Positions 44,686 to 53,726 of a stretch of 64,000 bases of DNA are shown piece after piece. The notes beneath the pieces were generated by a model, which saw nothing but the letters and a program-made list of their open reading frames with translations, was not told where the DNA came from and ran no database searches. Positions within the stretch are counted from its first letter, which is position 1. Each line of letters starts with the position of its first letter. The stretch comes from Allobosea lathyri. GTDB lineage: Bacteria; Pseudomonadota; Alphaproteobacteria; Rhizobiales; Beijerinckiaceae. The stretch lies in contig NZ_FNUY01000011.1 in NCBI RefSeq assembly GCF_900108245.1, forward strand, positions 62,001-126,000. Direction: 5' to 3'. A program made the translations under genes and the position numbers.

Positions 44686-45744
44686 ATGCCCACACGGCGT
44701 CTCGTCATCCAGGCCGGCCTCGCGACGATCGCAGCTCCGGCGATCGTCCGGGCGCAAGGGCTCAGCGGCCAGATCACCTTGATGTCCTATGCCGGCATCT
44801 TCCAGGACAACTATGTGAAGACGGTCATCGAGCCGTTCCAGCAGGCCAATCCGGGCGTGAAGGTGAACTATGTGCCGGGCGGCTCCTCGGCCCAGATGGT
44901 CGGCTCCGTGCGGGCTCAGAAGGCCGATCCGCAGGTCGACATCGCCATCATGGATGTGACGACGTCGAGCATCGGCAATACCGAGGGGCTGTTCGACAAG
45001 CTGACGCCGGCCGAGGTTCCAGTGCTTGCGGAGCTGCTGCCGGAGGCCCGCGCGGCGGGCGGCGAGTTCGGCCCCGCCGTCACCTTCGACCATCTCGTGC
45101 TGGTCTACGACACCCAGAACCTCACGCCCCCGATCACGAAGCTCGCCGATCTCTGGCGGCCCGACCTGAAAGGGCAGCTCGCCGTTTCCGCCCCACCCAA
45201 TATCCAGGGCCTGGCGCTCACCGCCATGGTCGAGAAGATGGAGGGCGGCGACTACCGCAAATCGATCGACGCCGCGATCAAGAAGCTGCGCGCGCTCGCG
45301 CCCTCCGTGCAGACCTTCGACCCCAATCCGGACGGCTATTCGCTGATCTTGAATGGCGTGGTGAAGGTCGCGACCGGCTGGAACGCGCGCTCGCAGCTCT
45401 TTGCCGACCAGACCGGCGGCAAGATCGGCACGCTGCTGCCGCCGGAAGGCTCGGTCTTCCAGATCAATACGATCAACCTCACCGCCGGCTCGAAGAACCG
45501 CGCTGCCGCCATCGCCTTCATCAACCACGCGCTGTCGCAGGGTGCGCAGAAGGCCTTCACCGAGCGGATGTTCTATGCACCGACCAACGGCAAGGCCGTA
45601 ATCGAGCCCAAGGCGATCGCGCGGACCGCCGCAGCGCCCGAGAGCCGCGCCCGCATGATCGGGGTCGACTGGAACGAGGTCATCAAATTGCGCGACCAGT
45701 GGAACAACCGCTGGCGGCGCGAGGTGATTTCGGCGGCGCGCTGA
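44686..45744 (+). CDS. ABC transporter substrate-binding protein, PotD/spermidine-putrescine type
   Basis: A 352-residue periplasmic protein with a short signal sequence (RRLVIQAGLATIAAPAIVRA, ending RAQG). It has the family pattern ITLMSYAGIFQDNYVKTVIE at the N-terminus and PEGSVFQINTINLTAGSKNR, and a C-terminal VDWNEVIKLRDQWNNRWRRE. These binding proteins take polyamines, opines or organic acids. AGGAG stands eight bases before the ATG. ATPase and two permease genes follow, so this importer is complete. Confidence 0.9.
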   Translation: MPTRRLVIQAGLATIAAPAIVRAQGLSGQITLMSYAGIFQDNYVKTVIEPFQQANPGVKVNYVPGGSSAQMVGSVRAQKADPQVDIAIMDVTTSSIGNTEGLFDKLTPAEVPVLAELLPEARAAGGEFGPAVTFDHLVLVYDTQNLTPPITKLADLWRPDLKGQLAVSAPPNIQGLALTAMVEKMEGGDYRKSIDAAIKKLRALAPSVQTFDPNPDGYSLILNGVVKVATGWNARSQLFADQTGGKIGTLLPPEGSVFQINTINLTAGSKNRAAAIAFINHALSQGAQKAFTERMFYAPTNGKAVIEPKAIARTAAAPESRARMIGVDWNEVIKLRDQWNNRWRREVISAAR

Positions 45745-45752
45745 GCAGAACC

Positions 45753-46808
45753 ATGAGCTATCTCGAACTATCGGGCCTGCAGAAACGCTATCGCGATTCC
45801 GTCGCGGTGGACGACGTCTCGCTCTCCGTCGAGCAGGGTGAGGCGGTTGCGCTGCTCGGCCCTTCCGGCTGCGGCAAGACGACGACGCTGCGCATGCTGG
45901 CTGGCCTCGTCGATCCAGATCGCGGCGCGATCCGCCTCGACGGGGCAGAGATCACGCGGCTGCCGGCGCATAAGCGCAATATGGGCTATGTCTTCCAGTC
46001 CTATGCGCTGTTCCCGCATCTCAGCGTCGCCCGCAATGTCGGCTTCGGCCTCGAGGAGCGCGGCGTCGGCAAGCCTGAGATCGCGCGGCAGGTCGAGGAG
46101 GCGCTGGCGCTGGTACGGCTGGCCGGCCTCGACCAGCGCCGCCCGCGCGAACTCTCCGGCGGGCAGCAGCAGCGCGTTGCGCTGGCGCGTTCGCTGGTGA
46201 TCCGGCCCTCGGTTCTCCTGCTCGACGAATCCCTGTCCAATCTCGACGCCAAGCTGCGCGATACGATGCGCCACGAAATCCGCTCCATCCAGCGCTCGTT
46301 GGGCATCACCACCCTGTTCGTCACCCACGATCAGGTCGAGGCGCTGACCATGTGCGATCGCATCGCGGTGATGGATCGCGGCAGGATCGCGCAGATCGGC
46401 TCGGCCGAGGACATCTATGAGCGCCCTGCGACCCGCTTCGTCGCCTCCTTCGTCGGCCGCTCCAATGTGCTGCCGGCAACGCGCGATGCGGAAGGCCGCG
46501 CAGTTTTGTGGGGCGAAACCCTGCCGGTCGCGGTTCCCGCCAGCGGCGAATTCGACCTCTTCGTGCGGCCGCAGAGGATGCGGATCCTGCCGGTCTCGGA
46601 GCCGGTCTCGCCTGGCATGGCGCGCGTGCACGGGCGCGTCCTGCGCAGCGTCTTCGTCGGCGATCATGTCGAGGTCCTGATCGAGGGCGTGGGCGGCCAG
46701 CTCACCGTCGAGATGCAGTCGGGCTCCGCTGCGCCAGCCGAGGGCACCGAGGTCGCCGTGGCCTGGCCGCTCAGCGACACCCTGCCCTTCGCCCGCGAGG
46801 CGGCATGA
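45753..46808 (+). CDS. ABC transporter ATP-binding protein, PotA type
   Basis: A 351-residue ATPase with Walker A GPSGCGKT (about residues 36-43), Q-loop VFQSYALFPH, signature LSGGQQQR, Walker B VLLLDESLSNLD and switch FVTHDQVEAL. The C-terminal third is the TOBE-type regulatory domain (FDLFVRPQRMRILP, VFVGDHVEVLIEG). I take the ATG at 45753, nine bases after the binding-protein stop. It energises the permeases encoded next, whose first gene overlaps its stop by ATGA. Confidence 0.94.
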   Translation: MSYLELSGLQKRYRDSVAVDDVSLSVEQGEAVALLGPSGCGKTTTLRMLAGLVDPDRGAIRLDGAEITRLPAHKRNMGYVFQSYALFPHLSVARNVGFGLEERGVGKPEIARQVEEALALVRLAGLDQRRPRELSGGQQQRVALARSLVIRPSVLLLDESLSNLDAKLRDTMRHEIRSIQRSLGITTLFVTHDQVEALTMCDRIAVMDRGRIAQIGSAEDIYERPATRFVASFVGRSNVLPATRDAEGRAVLWGETLPVAVPASGEFDLFVRPQRMRILPVSEPVSPGMARVHGRVLRSVFVGDHVEVLIEGVGGQLTVEMQSGSAAPAEGTEVAVAWPLSDTLPFAREAA

Positions 46809-47647
46809 CCGGCTCGACGCGTCTCAATCTGCTCGTCCTGCCGGCGGTCTTGTTCCTGCTGGCGGTCTATGTCTGGCCGACGCTGGGCCTGTTCCGGAAC
46901 GCCTTTAACGAGGTCGGCCCGACCGGCGCGATGGTCGAGGCCTGGTCGCTGAAGACCGGGGCGGAGGTGTTCGCCGACGGCTTCACCTTCGAGCTGACGC
47001 TGAATTCGCTCTGGCTCTCGCTGACATCGACGCTGATCGCACTTGTGCTGTCCTATCCGGTATCGCTGTTCCTGTTCCGCACCAATTCCCGCTTTCGCGG
47101 GCTGCTCGCGGTCATCGCGATCATGCCGATGCTGATCTCGGGCGTCGTGCGGGTCTTCGGCTGGCTCGCGATCCTCGGCGATCGCGGGCTCGTCAACACG
47201 CTCGCGCAATCGCTCGGGCTGATCTCGACGCCGATGCGGCTCGTCTTCAACTGGACCGGCGTCACCATCGGCCTCGCCGAAAGCATCATGCCCTATATGA
47301 TCCTGGCGCTGCTCGCAGGCTTCGGCCAGCTCGACCGGACGCTGGAGGAGGCCTCGCGCAGCCTCGGCGCGACGCCGTTCAGGACCTTCCTGCGGGTGAC
47401 GCTGCCGCTCAGCCTGCCGGCGCTCGCTCTGGCGGCGGGGCTCGGCTTCGTGCTGTCGATGTCGGCCTATATCACGCCAAAACTGCTCGGCGGCGGGCGC
47501 GTCTTCGTGCTGGCGACGGAGATATTCGAACAGGCGACGACGAACACCAACTGGCCGGTCGCGGCCATGCTGGCGATCTATACGCTCGGCCTCCTGCTCC
47601 TGCTGCTGGCCATCTCCAACATCGCGGCGCGGAGGCTGCAGCGATGA
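46805..47647 (+). CDS. ABC transporter permease, PotB type
   Basis: A 280-residue inner-membrane permease: N-terminal helix LLVLPAVLFLLAVYVWPTLG, several further helices and the coupling loop LEEASRSLGATPFRTFLRVT. The ATG overlaps the ATPase stop and its stop overlaps the next permease start, both as ATGA. It is the first of two channel subunits in the PotABCD-type importer. Confidence 0.93.
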   Translation: MTGSTRLNLLVLPAVLFLLAVYVWPTLGLFRNAFNEVGPTGAMVEAWSLKTGAEVFADGFTFELTLNSLWLSLTSTLIALVLSYPVSLFLFRTNSRFRGLLAVIAIMPMLISGVVRVFGWLAILGDRGLVNTLAQSLGLISTPMRLVFNWTGVTIGLAESIMPYMILALLAGFGQLDRTLEEASRSLGATPFRTFLRVTLPLSLPALALAAGLGFVLSMSAYITPKLLGGGRVFVLATEIFEQATTNTNWPVAAMLAIYTLGLLLLLLAISNIAARRLQR

Positions 47648-48432
47648 ACGGGGCAGGACGCGTGCTGTCGGGCCTTGCGGCCATCGTCTATGCGCTGATC
47701 CTGGCGCCGATCGTCGTCGTGGTGGCGCTGGCCTTCTCGGCCGACAGCTTCATCCTGTTCCCGCCATCCGGCTATTCGCTGCGCTGGTTCCGCCAGCTGG
47801 CCGGCCATGCGCCGCTGCTCAACGCCCTCTGGCTCAGCGTGCAGATCGCCAGCGTCGTCACGCTCCTGTCGCTGGCCGTCGGCGTGCCGGCGGCGCTCGC
47901 GCTCGCCAAGGGTCGCTTCGCCTGGCGCGATGCATTGACGAACTTCTTCCTCGCGCCGCTGCTGCTGCCGACGCTGATCGCGGGTCTCGCCCTGCTGCTG
48001 TTCTTCACGCCGCTGCGACTGACCGCGACGCTGCCCGGCCTCGTGCTCGGGCACATGACCGTCACCGTGCCCTTCGTCATCCGGATGATGACCACGGCGT
48101 TCCAGACGCTGCCCGATGACATCGAAGCCGCCGCCGCCACGCTCGGTGCCAAGCCCTGGCGCGTCGTCTGGCGGGTGACCCTGCCGCTGGTGACGCCGGG
48201 ACTGATCGCCTGCGCCTGCCTCTCCTTCCTTTTGTCCTTCGACGAAACGGTGATCTCGCTGTTCCTGTCGGGACCGCGCGCAGCGACGCTGCCTGTCGAA
48301 ATGGTGCGCTATGTCGAGGGGCGCACGGACCCGCTGATCGCCGCCCTGTCCGTCTTGCTGATCGTGGCGACGCTGATCGTCGTTGTCGTCGTGGAACGTC
48401 TTGTCGGCGTCGCGCGCGCCGTTGGAAAATAG
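47644..48432 (+). CDS. ABC transporter permease, PotC type
   Basis: A 262-residue permease with helices such as AIVYALILAPIVVVVALAFS and the coupling loop IEAAAATLGAKPWRVVWRVT. The sequence SADSFILFPPSGYSLRWF after the first helix is typical of PotC-type subunits. It completes the second importer of the region; the RraA-like gene starts ten bases later with its own AGGAG. Confidence 0.93.
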   Translation: MNGAGRVLSGLAAIVYALILAPIVVVVALAFSADSFILFPPSGYSLRWFRQLAGHAPLLNALWLSVQIASVVTLLSLAVGVPAALALAKGRFAWRDALTNFFLAPLLLPTLIAGLALLLFFTPLRLTATLPGLVLGHMTVTVPFVIRMMTTAFQTLPDDIEAAAATLGAKPWRVVWRVTLPLVTPGLIACACLSFLLSFDETVISLFLSGPRAATLPVEMVRYVEGRTDPLIAALSVLLIVATLIVVVVVERLVGVARAVGK

Positions 48433-48441
48433 GAGAACACC

Positions 48442-49122
48442 ATGCCCGACTACCGTATCGAGGCGATGCCGCCGCAGCTCTCTCCCGCTCTGGTCGAGAA
48501 GCTCCAGCGCGTCGAGACCGCGACCGTCGGCCATTCCCAGCATTGGGGCTTCATGGACCGGCGCATCCAGCCGCTCTTGCGCGGCAAGCGCATTGCGGCG
48601 GCAGCCGTGACGCTCGCCATTCCCGGGCAGGATTCGACCCTGCTGCATCATACGCTGGGCCTCCTGCGACCCGGCGACATCCTCGTCATCGACCGGCTCG
48701 GCGATGACAAGCATGCCTGCTGGGGTGGCGGCGTGACCGTCGCGGCCAAGGCCGCAGGCGCGATCGGCGGCATCGTCGACGGCCCCTGCACCGATCTCAC
48801 CGAGATCGAGGACAGCGATTTCCCGATGTGGTGCCGGGGCATGTCGCCCATCACCACGCGGCTCTACAATCTCGGCGGCACGCTGAACCTGCCGATCTCC
48901 TGCGGCAATGTCCCGGTCAAGGCTGGCGACGTCATCCTGGCCGATGAATCCGGCGTGCTCGTGCTACCACGCGACGAGGCCGAAGCCATCGCCGACGCGG
49001 CGATCGCCCGGCAGGAGCGCGGCGAACGCAATCAAGACCGCGTCCGGGCCGGCGAGAAGCTCGGCGATCTCTCGGGCGCGACGAAGATGGTGCTCGACGC
49101 CATCGCTGCGGCGAAGGGGTGA
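48442..49122 (+). CDS. RraA family protein (HMG/CHA aldolase or oxaloacetate decarboxylase-like)
   Basis: A 226-residue protein with the RraA fold. It shows VETATVGHSQHWGFMDRRIQ near the N-terminus, VIDRLGDDKHACWGGGVTVA, GGIVDGPCTDL (the typical R/G-D-G-x-x-R site reads GIVDGPCTD, so the arginine usual in aldolases is changed to cysteine) and VKAGDVILADESGVLVLPRD. Class II aldolases of this group cleave 4-hydroxy-4-methyl-2-oxoglutarate-type acids. The changed site makes the activity uncertain. It shares the operon with importer and hydrolase genes. Confidence 0.82.
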   Translation: MPDYRIEAMPPQLSPALVEKLQRVETATVGHSQHWGFMDRRIQPLLRGKRIAAAAVTLAIPGQDSTLLHHTLGLLRPGDILVIDRLGDDKHACWGGGVTVAAKAAGAIGGIVDGPCTDLTEIEDSDFPMWCRGMSPITTRLYNLGGTLNLPISCGNVPVKAGDVILADESGVLVLPRDEAEAIADAAIARQERGERNQDRVRAGEKLGDLSGATKMVLDAIAAAKG

Positions 49123-49140
49123 GCAGGATGAAGCGCACCT

Positions 49141-49286
49141 CCGTCATTCCGGGGCATGCCGGAGGCATGAGCCTGGAACCCAGAACCGATGTGAGGCAAC
49201 CAGCGAAGCGAAACGGTGACGACGTATCCACAAACGGCATCGGCTCTGGGTTCCGGGCCCGCCGCTGCGCGACGTCCCGGAATGAC
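49141..49286. repeat. Intergenic inverted repeat, family D
   Basis: The ends CCGTCATTCCGGG and CCCGGAATGAC pair (one mismatch region), and inner CTGGAACCCAGA and CTCTGGGTTCC blocks also pair. The element fills the spacer between the RraA-like and gamma-glutamyltransferase genes, so the latter may be less expressed or separately transcribed. It is not the same sequence as families A or B. Confidence 0.75.
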
Positions 49287-49303
49287 AGGGTGAGCCCTCG
49301 ACC

Positions 49304-50983
49304 ATGAATGCGATCGCTCCCACCCCGCGCATCGCTCCCTTCACCTGCGAGAAGCGGCCCGCCACAGGTTCGCGCGGGATGGTCGTGACCAACCATCCCC
49401 TCGCCTCGGCAGCGGGATCGCAGATGCTGCTGGCTGGCGGTAATGCCATCGACGCGGCCATCGCCTCACTTTTCGCGCTGACCGTGGTTGAGCCGATGAT
49501 GGTGGGCATCCTCGGCGGCGGCGTCGCCCATATCCGCATGGCCGATGGCCGCCATGTCGTGCTCGACGGGCTCTCGACCGCGCCGGGCAAGGCGACGGCC
49601 GGAATGTTTGATTGCATCTCGGACGAGATCGGCCGGGCCCGCGAAGTCCGCGACCGGCTGAACACCATCGGCCCCAGGGCGGTGGCGGTGCCCGGCGCGC
49701 TGGCGGGCTGGTGCGAGGCTCTGGCGCGCTTCGGCACGCTTTCGCTGGAAGACGTCCTGCAGCCGGCGATCACGCTGGCCGAACGCGGCTTCGTCATCAG
49801 CCCCTATCTCTCGAACTGCATTGGCGACCATGTTGCCGATCTCTCGCGCGATCCTGGGCTGGCGGCGCTGTTCCTGTCGGGCGGGAAGCAGCTGCCCGCC
49901 GGGGCGCGGCTGGTTCAGAGCGACTATGCGGCGAGCCTGCGCCTGATCGCCAGGCACGGTCCCGCCGCGCTCTATGACGGGCCGCTGGGCAAGGCGCTGG
50001 CCGAGTTCATGGCCGGCAATGGCGGTTTGATCGATCAGGCCGATCTCTCGGGCTACAGGGTCGCGACGCGCGAGCCCGTGCGGGGCAGCTATCGCGGCTA
50101 CGAGATCGTCGGCCCGCCGCCGCCCTCGTCATCTGGCGTGCACATCGCGCAGATGCTCAACATCCTCGAAGGCTACGACATTGGCGCGCTCGGTTTCGGC
50201 TCGGCGGATGCCGTGCATCTGCTGGCCGAGGCGCTGAAGATCGCCTTTGCCGACCGGGCCGTCGCGACCGCCGACCCGGCTTTCGTGCCCGTGCCCGTGG
50301 CGAAGCTGATCGACAAGGCCTATGCCGACAAGCGCCGTGCGCTGATCGACATGAACAGGGCGAAAGCCTGGAGCGCAGGCATTTCGGGCGGGGAATCCAA
50401 CGACACCACCCATGTCACGGTCGCCGACAATGACGGCAACGTCATCACGACGACGCAGACGATCAACGGCCTGTTCGGCGCCTGCACGCAGATCCCCGGC
50501 ACGGGCATGCTGACCAACAATTACATGTATAATTTCGACCCGCATCCCGGCCGCGCCCTGTCGATCGCGCCCGGCAAGCGCGTCTTCACCTCGATGGCGC
50601 CGATGATGGCGTTGCGCGACGGCAAGCTCGCCTTCGCCCTCGGTCTGCCCGGTGCTCTGCGCATCTTTCCCTCGGCGCTGCAGGCGATCGTCAACCTGAT
50701 CGACCACGGCATGAGCCTGCAGGAGGCCGTCGAGGCTCCCCGCATCTGGACCGAAGGCGGCGTGCTCGAACTGGAAGCCGCGATCCCCGACAGCGTCGCG
50801 ACCGAACTTGCCGCGCGCGGCCATGAAGTCGTCCGCTCACCGCGCATCGCTGGAGGCATGAATGCCATCGCCTTCAACGCCGACGGCACGCTGACTGGGG
50901 CCGCCTGCTGGCGCGCCGACGGCACGCCGGTCGCGATCTCCGGCGGGCTGGCGCGCGCCGGCGTGAGCTTCTCGACCAATTGA
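49304..50983 (+). CDS. ggt: Gamma-glutamyltransferase family protein
   Basis: A 559-residue Ntn-hydrolase. N-terminal blocks GMVVTNHPLASAAGSQMLLA and GGNAIDAAIASLFAL are typical. The autoprocessing/catalytic threonine lies in SNDTTHVTVADNDGNVI at about residue 368; downstream are FGACTQIPGTGMLTNNYMYNF and SMAPMMALRDGKLAFALGLPGALRI-type blocks. No clear signal peptide is seen, so it may be cytoplasmic, unlike classic periplasmic GGT. It would remove gamma-glutamyl groups or hydrolyse a related amide, consistent with a compound imported by the neighbouring transporters. Confidence 0.9.
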   Translation: MNAIAPTPRIAPFTCEKRPATGSRGMVVTNHPLASAAGSQMLLAGGNAIDAAIASLFALTVVEPMMVGILGGGVAHIRMADGRHVVLDGLSTAPGKATAGMFDCISDEIGRAREVRDRLNTIGPRAVAVPGALAGWCEALARFGTLSLEDVLQPAITLAERGFVISPYLSNCIGDHVADLSRDPGLAALFLSGGKQLPAGARLVQSDYAASLRLIARHGPAALYDGPLGKALAEFMAGNGGLIDQADLSGYRVATREPVRGSYRGYEIVGPPPPSSSGVHIAQMLNILEGYDIGALGFGSADAVHLLAEALKIAFADRAVATADPAFVPVPVAKLIDKAYADKRRALIDMNRAKAWSAGISGGESNDTTHVTVADNDGNVITTTQTINGLFGACTQIPGTGMLTNNYMYNFDPHPGRALSIAPGKRVFTSMAPMMALRDGKLAFALGLPGALRIFPSALQAIVNLIDHGMSLQEAVEAPRIWTEGGVLELEAAIPDSVATELAARGHEVVRSPRIAGGMNAIAFNADGTLTGAACWRADGTPVAISGGLARAGVSFSTN

Positions 50984-51027
50984 CCTGACCCGACCGAAAC
51001 TGACCCTTCAAGGCACTGGACCTGACC

Positions 51028-51993
51028 ATGACTGAGACCATCGTCGTTCTCGACCTGATGACCCCGGAGCGGGCCGACAAGCTGCGCGCGCTGCTGCCGC
51101 CGGGCTTCATACTGACCCATGGCACGGCGCGTGGCGACGAGCATATGAAGCAGATCATCGCCAAGGCTGATTACGCCATCGCCGGGCAGGTCGGCGTCTC
51201 CCGCGAGGTCTTGCAGGCCGCCAGCAAGCTCAAGCTGCTGCATAAATGGGGCGTCGGCGTCGACAATCTTGATGTCGACGCGGCCCGCGAATTCGGCATC
51301 AAGGTCGCGCGCACTACCGGCAGCAACGCCGTGCCGGTCGCCGAATTCACGCTTGGCCTGATGCTGTCCGCGTTGCGCTATATCTCCTTCGGCCATGCCG
51401 AACTCAAGAAGGGCGACTGGCGTGGCGGCAGGCTGCCGGGCGAGACCTTTCAGCTCTCGGGCAAGACGGTCGGCATCGTCGGCTTCGGGGCAATCGGCAA
51501 GAATGTTGCCAAGCTGCTGCAGGGCTTCGGCTGCAAGATTCTCTACTCCAAGCGCCAGCCGCTCGACGCTACTGAGGAAGCCGCGCTCGGCGTCAAGCAT
51601 GCCTCGCTGCAAGAACTCCTGGCGCAGTCGGACATCGTCTCGCTGCACTGCCCGCTGACGGTCGAAACCGCCGATATGATCGACAAGGCCGCCTTCGCCG
51701 CGATGAAGAAAACGGCAGTGCTGATCAATGTCGCGCGCGGCGGCGTCGTCGTCGAATCCGACCTCGTCGAAGCCCTGCGCGCCGGCGAGATCGCGGGCGC
51801 GGCGATGGACGTGTTCTCGGTCGAGCCGCTGCCGGCCGACAGCGAGTTGCTGACGCTCGACAACCTCGTCGTGACCCCGCATCTGGCCGCCATCGCCGCC
51901 GATAATTTCGCACCGACCGTGAAGCGGATGTTCGACAACATCGCCTTCGTCTCGCGCGGAGAGCCGGTCCCGGCCCTCGACCTCGTCGCCTGA
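51028..51993 (+). CDS. D-isomer-specific 2-hydroxyacid dehydrogenase
   Basis: A 321-residue NAD(P)-dependent enzyme. The nucleotide-binding motif is GIVGFGAIGKNVAKLL (about residues 150-165). Catalytic residues follow the family: Arg in LINVARGGVVVE, Glu in the AMDVFSVEPL region and His in VVTPHLAAIAAD. These enzymes interconvert 2-keto acids and D-2-hydroxy acids; phosphoglycerate dehydrogenase and glyoxylate reductase are relatives. It is the last gene of the plus-strand catabolic series, 44 bases after ggt. Confidence 0.92.
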   Translation: MTETIVVLDLMTPERADKLRALLPPGFILTHGTARGDEHMKQIIAKADYAIAGQVGVSREVLQAASKLKLLHKWGVGVDNLDVDAAREFGIKVARTTGSNAVPVAEFTLGLMLSALRYISFGHAELKKGDWRGGRLPGETFQLSGKTVGIVGFGAIGKNVAKLLQGFGCKILYSKRQPLDATEEAALGVKHASLQELLAQSDIVSLHCPLTVETADMIDKAAFAAMKKTAVLINVARGGVVVESDLVEALRAGEIAGAAMDVFSVEPLPADSELLTLDNLVVTPHLAAIAADNFAPTVKRMFDNIAFVSRGEPVPALDLVA

Positions 51994-52029
51994 TCAGGAG
52001 GGAAGTTATGCCTGCTCGGTCTTCAATGC

Positions 52030-52731
52030 TCAGACCGCCCGCGTGATGCCGCCGTCGACGCGGATGTTCTGGCCGGTGATGTAGCCGCCACGCTCTGACG
52101 CCAGCAGGGCGATCAAATCCGTGACCTCGTCGACCGTGCCGTAACGGCCCATTGGAATCCGCTGCCGGAACTCCTGCTTTTCGGGCAGGCTGTCGATGAA
52201 GCCCGGCAGGACATTGTTCATCCGGATGTTCTCGGCCGCGTAACGATCGGAAAACAGCTTGGTGAAGGCGGCAAGCCCGGCCCTGAAGACGCCCGAGGTC
52301 GGGAAGACCGGGTCCGGCTCGAAAGCCGCGAAGGTCGAGATGTTGACGATCGAGCCTGAGCGCTGCTGCTGCATGATCGGCGTGACCAGCCGCGTGGGTC
52401 GGACGACGTTGAGGAAATACACCTCCATGCCGCGATGCCAGTCATCATCCGACAATTCCAGCACGGGCGCACGCGGACCATGCCCGGCGCTGTTGACCAA
52501 AGCGTCGATGCGTCCCCAGCGCTCCATGGTCTGGTCCACCAGGCGCTTCAGATCATCGTTCGACTGGTTCGATCCGGTGACGCCGATACCGCCGAGCTCC
52601 TTGGCCAGGGCCTCGCCCTTGCCGGAGGAGGAGAGGATAGCGACCTTGAAGCCTTCGCTCGCCAGTTTCCTGGCGGCGCCTGCTCCCATGCCGCTGCCAC
52701 CAGCCGTTACGATCGCGACCTTGACTGTCAT
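52030..52731 (-). CDS. SDR-family protein lacking the YxxxK catalytic pair
   Basis: The 233-residue protein has the SDR cofactor motif TAGGSGMGAGAA (residues 9-20), VNSAGHGPRAP for the NNAG motif and a C-terminal GQNIRVDGG. In the catalytic segment the sequence is NISTFAAFEPD, then PVFPTSGVFRAGLAAF: Ser146 and Arg150 occupy the places of Tyr and Lys. It may bind NAD(P) without standard SDR chemistry, or belong to an atypical branch. I chose the ATG at 52731; longer versions run into the LysR promoter. It is divergent from the LysR gene, its likely regulator. Confidence 0.82.
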   Translation of the reverse strand: MTVKVAIVTAGGSGMGAGAARKLASEGFKVAILSSSGKGEALAKELGGIGVTGSNQSNDDLKRLVDQTMERWGRIDALVNSAGHGPRAPVLELSDDDWHRGMEVYFLNVVRPTRLVTPIMQQQRSGSIVNISTFAAFEPDPVFPTSGVFRAGLAAFTKLFSDRYAAENIRMNNVLPGFIDSLPEKQEFRQRIPMGRYGTVDEVTDLIALLASERGGYITGQNIRVDGGITRAV

Positions 52732-52810
52732 TATCTGCCCATCCGCTTTTGTGTTGCGGTTGAACACATAGAGTTCCGCGAGGTCCGTCCAATCATTTCC
52801 AATGCAGCCA

Positions 52811-52831
52811 GACTGTAGCGCTGCTACAGTC
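52811..52831. promoter_or_regulatory. Perfect 21-bp palindrome before the LysR-type gene, candidate operator
   Basis: GACTGTAGC and GCTACAGTC are exact inverted copies separated by GCT. The site ends five bases before the LysR ATG, in the place where a ribosome site would be, and lies about 80 bases upstream of the divergent SDR gene. It suits autoregulation by the LysR-type protein. Confidence 0.6.
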
Positions 52832-52835
52832 CTGC

Positions 52836-53717
52836 ATGTCCCGCCTGCCACCGCTCGTCACCCTGCGCGCTTTTGATGCCGCCGCCCGCCATTTGAACGT
52901 GCGACTGGCGGCCGAGGAGCTCAACGTGACGCATGGCGCCGTGGCGCAGCAGATCCGCGCGCTCGAGGCGGCGATGGGCGTAAAGCTTTTCGAGCGCCAC
53001 GCGCGCGGGCTAGCGCTGACCCCAAATGGGCGAACCTTCCATCCCCCGGTCAGGCGCGCCTTTGCGCTGATCGCGGGTGCTGTCGCCGCGGTCGAGCCGG
53101 GGCGCGGTCGCGATGAGCCAAGCGTCACCGTGACGGTGACGCCGTCCTTCGCGACGAAATGGCTGATCCCGCGCCTCGGCGATTTCGCGAATTGCATGCC
53201 CGATGTCGAAGTCCGCGTGCTGGCGTCGGAGCGCGTCGAGGCGATCGGGGTGCGCGGAGCGCCCGACCTCGCGGTGCGCCTGACCGCCCCGCCCTTCGCG
53301 CCGCCGGCTGAGGCGACGCTCCTGATGAGCGTCGATCTCTTTCCGGTCTGCGCGCCCGCAATTGCGGCTGAACTCACGACGCTGCAGGATCTTGCGCGCG
53401 TCACGCTCCTGCATGACGGGCACTCGCATTGGCCGATCTGGCTCGAACGGGCCGGACTCGCCGCGAGTTCGACGACAAGCCGGCGCTTCAACCAGACCGC
53501 GCTCGCGCTCGATGCCGCGCTTGACGGCCAGGGTATCGCGATCGCGCCGGCACCGCTGGTTCTCGACGATCTCAAGCGCGGGCGGCTCGTCGCCCCGTTC
53601 GGGGCAAGCGAAACGCTGAGATCAGAGCAGTCGTTCTATGTGATCACGCCGGGAACGGCGCGCATCCGGCCTGCCGTCCTGGCGTTTCGCGACTGGTTGC
53701 TCCGCGCCGCCGCCTGA
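52836..53717 (+). CDS. LysR family transcriptional regulator (GcvA-like)
   Basis: A 293-residue regulator beginning MSRLPPLVTLRAFDAAARHL, the usual GcvA-type start, with the helix-turn-helix VRLAAEELNVTHGAVAQQIR (about residues 23-42). The remainder is the substrate-binding-like effector domain (VTVTPSFATKWLIPRLGDFA, QTALALDAALDGQGIAIAPA). It is transcribed away from the SDR gene, with a palindromic site in between, and probably controls it. The gene ends nine bases before the end of the convergent acetyltransferase gene. Confidence 0.93.
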   Translation: MSRLPPLVTLRAFDAAARHLNVRLAAEELNVTHGAVAQQIRALEAAMGVKLFERHARGLALTPNGRTFHPPVRRAFALIAGAVAAVEPGRGRDEPSVTVTVTPSFATKWLIPRLGDFANCMPDVEVRVLASERVEAIGVRGAPDLAVRLTAPPFAPPAEATLLMSVDLFPVCAPAIAAELTTLQDLARVTLLHDGHSHWPIWLERAGLAASSTTSRRFNQTALALDAALDGQGIAIAPAPLVLDDLKRGRLVAPFGASETLRSEQSFYVITPGTARIRPAVLAFRDWLLRAAA

Positions 53718-53726
53718 GCCGGCCGA

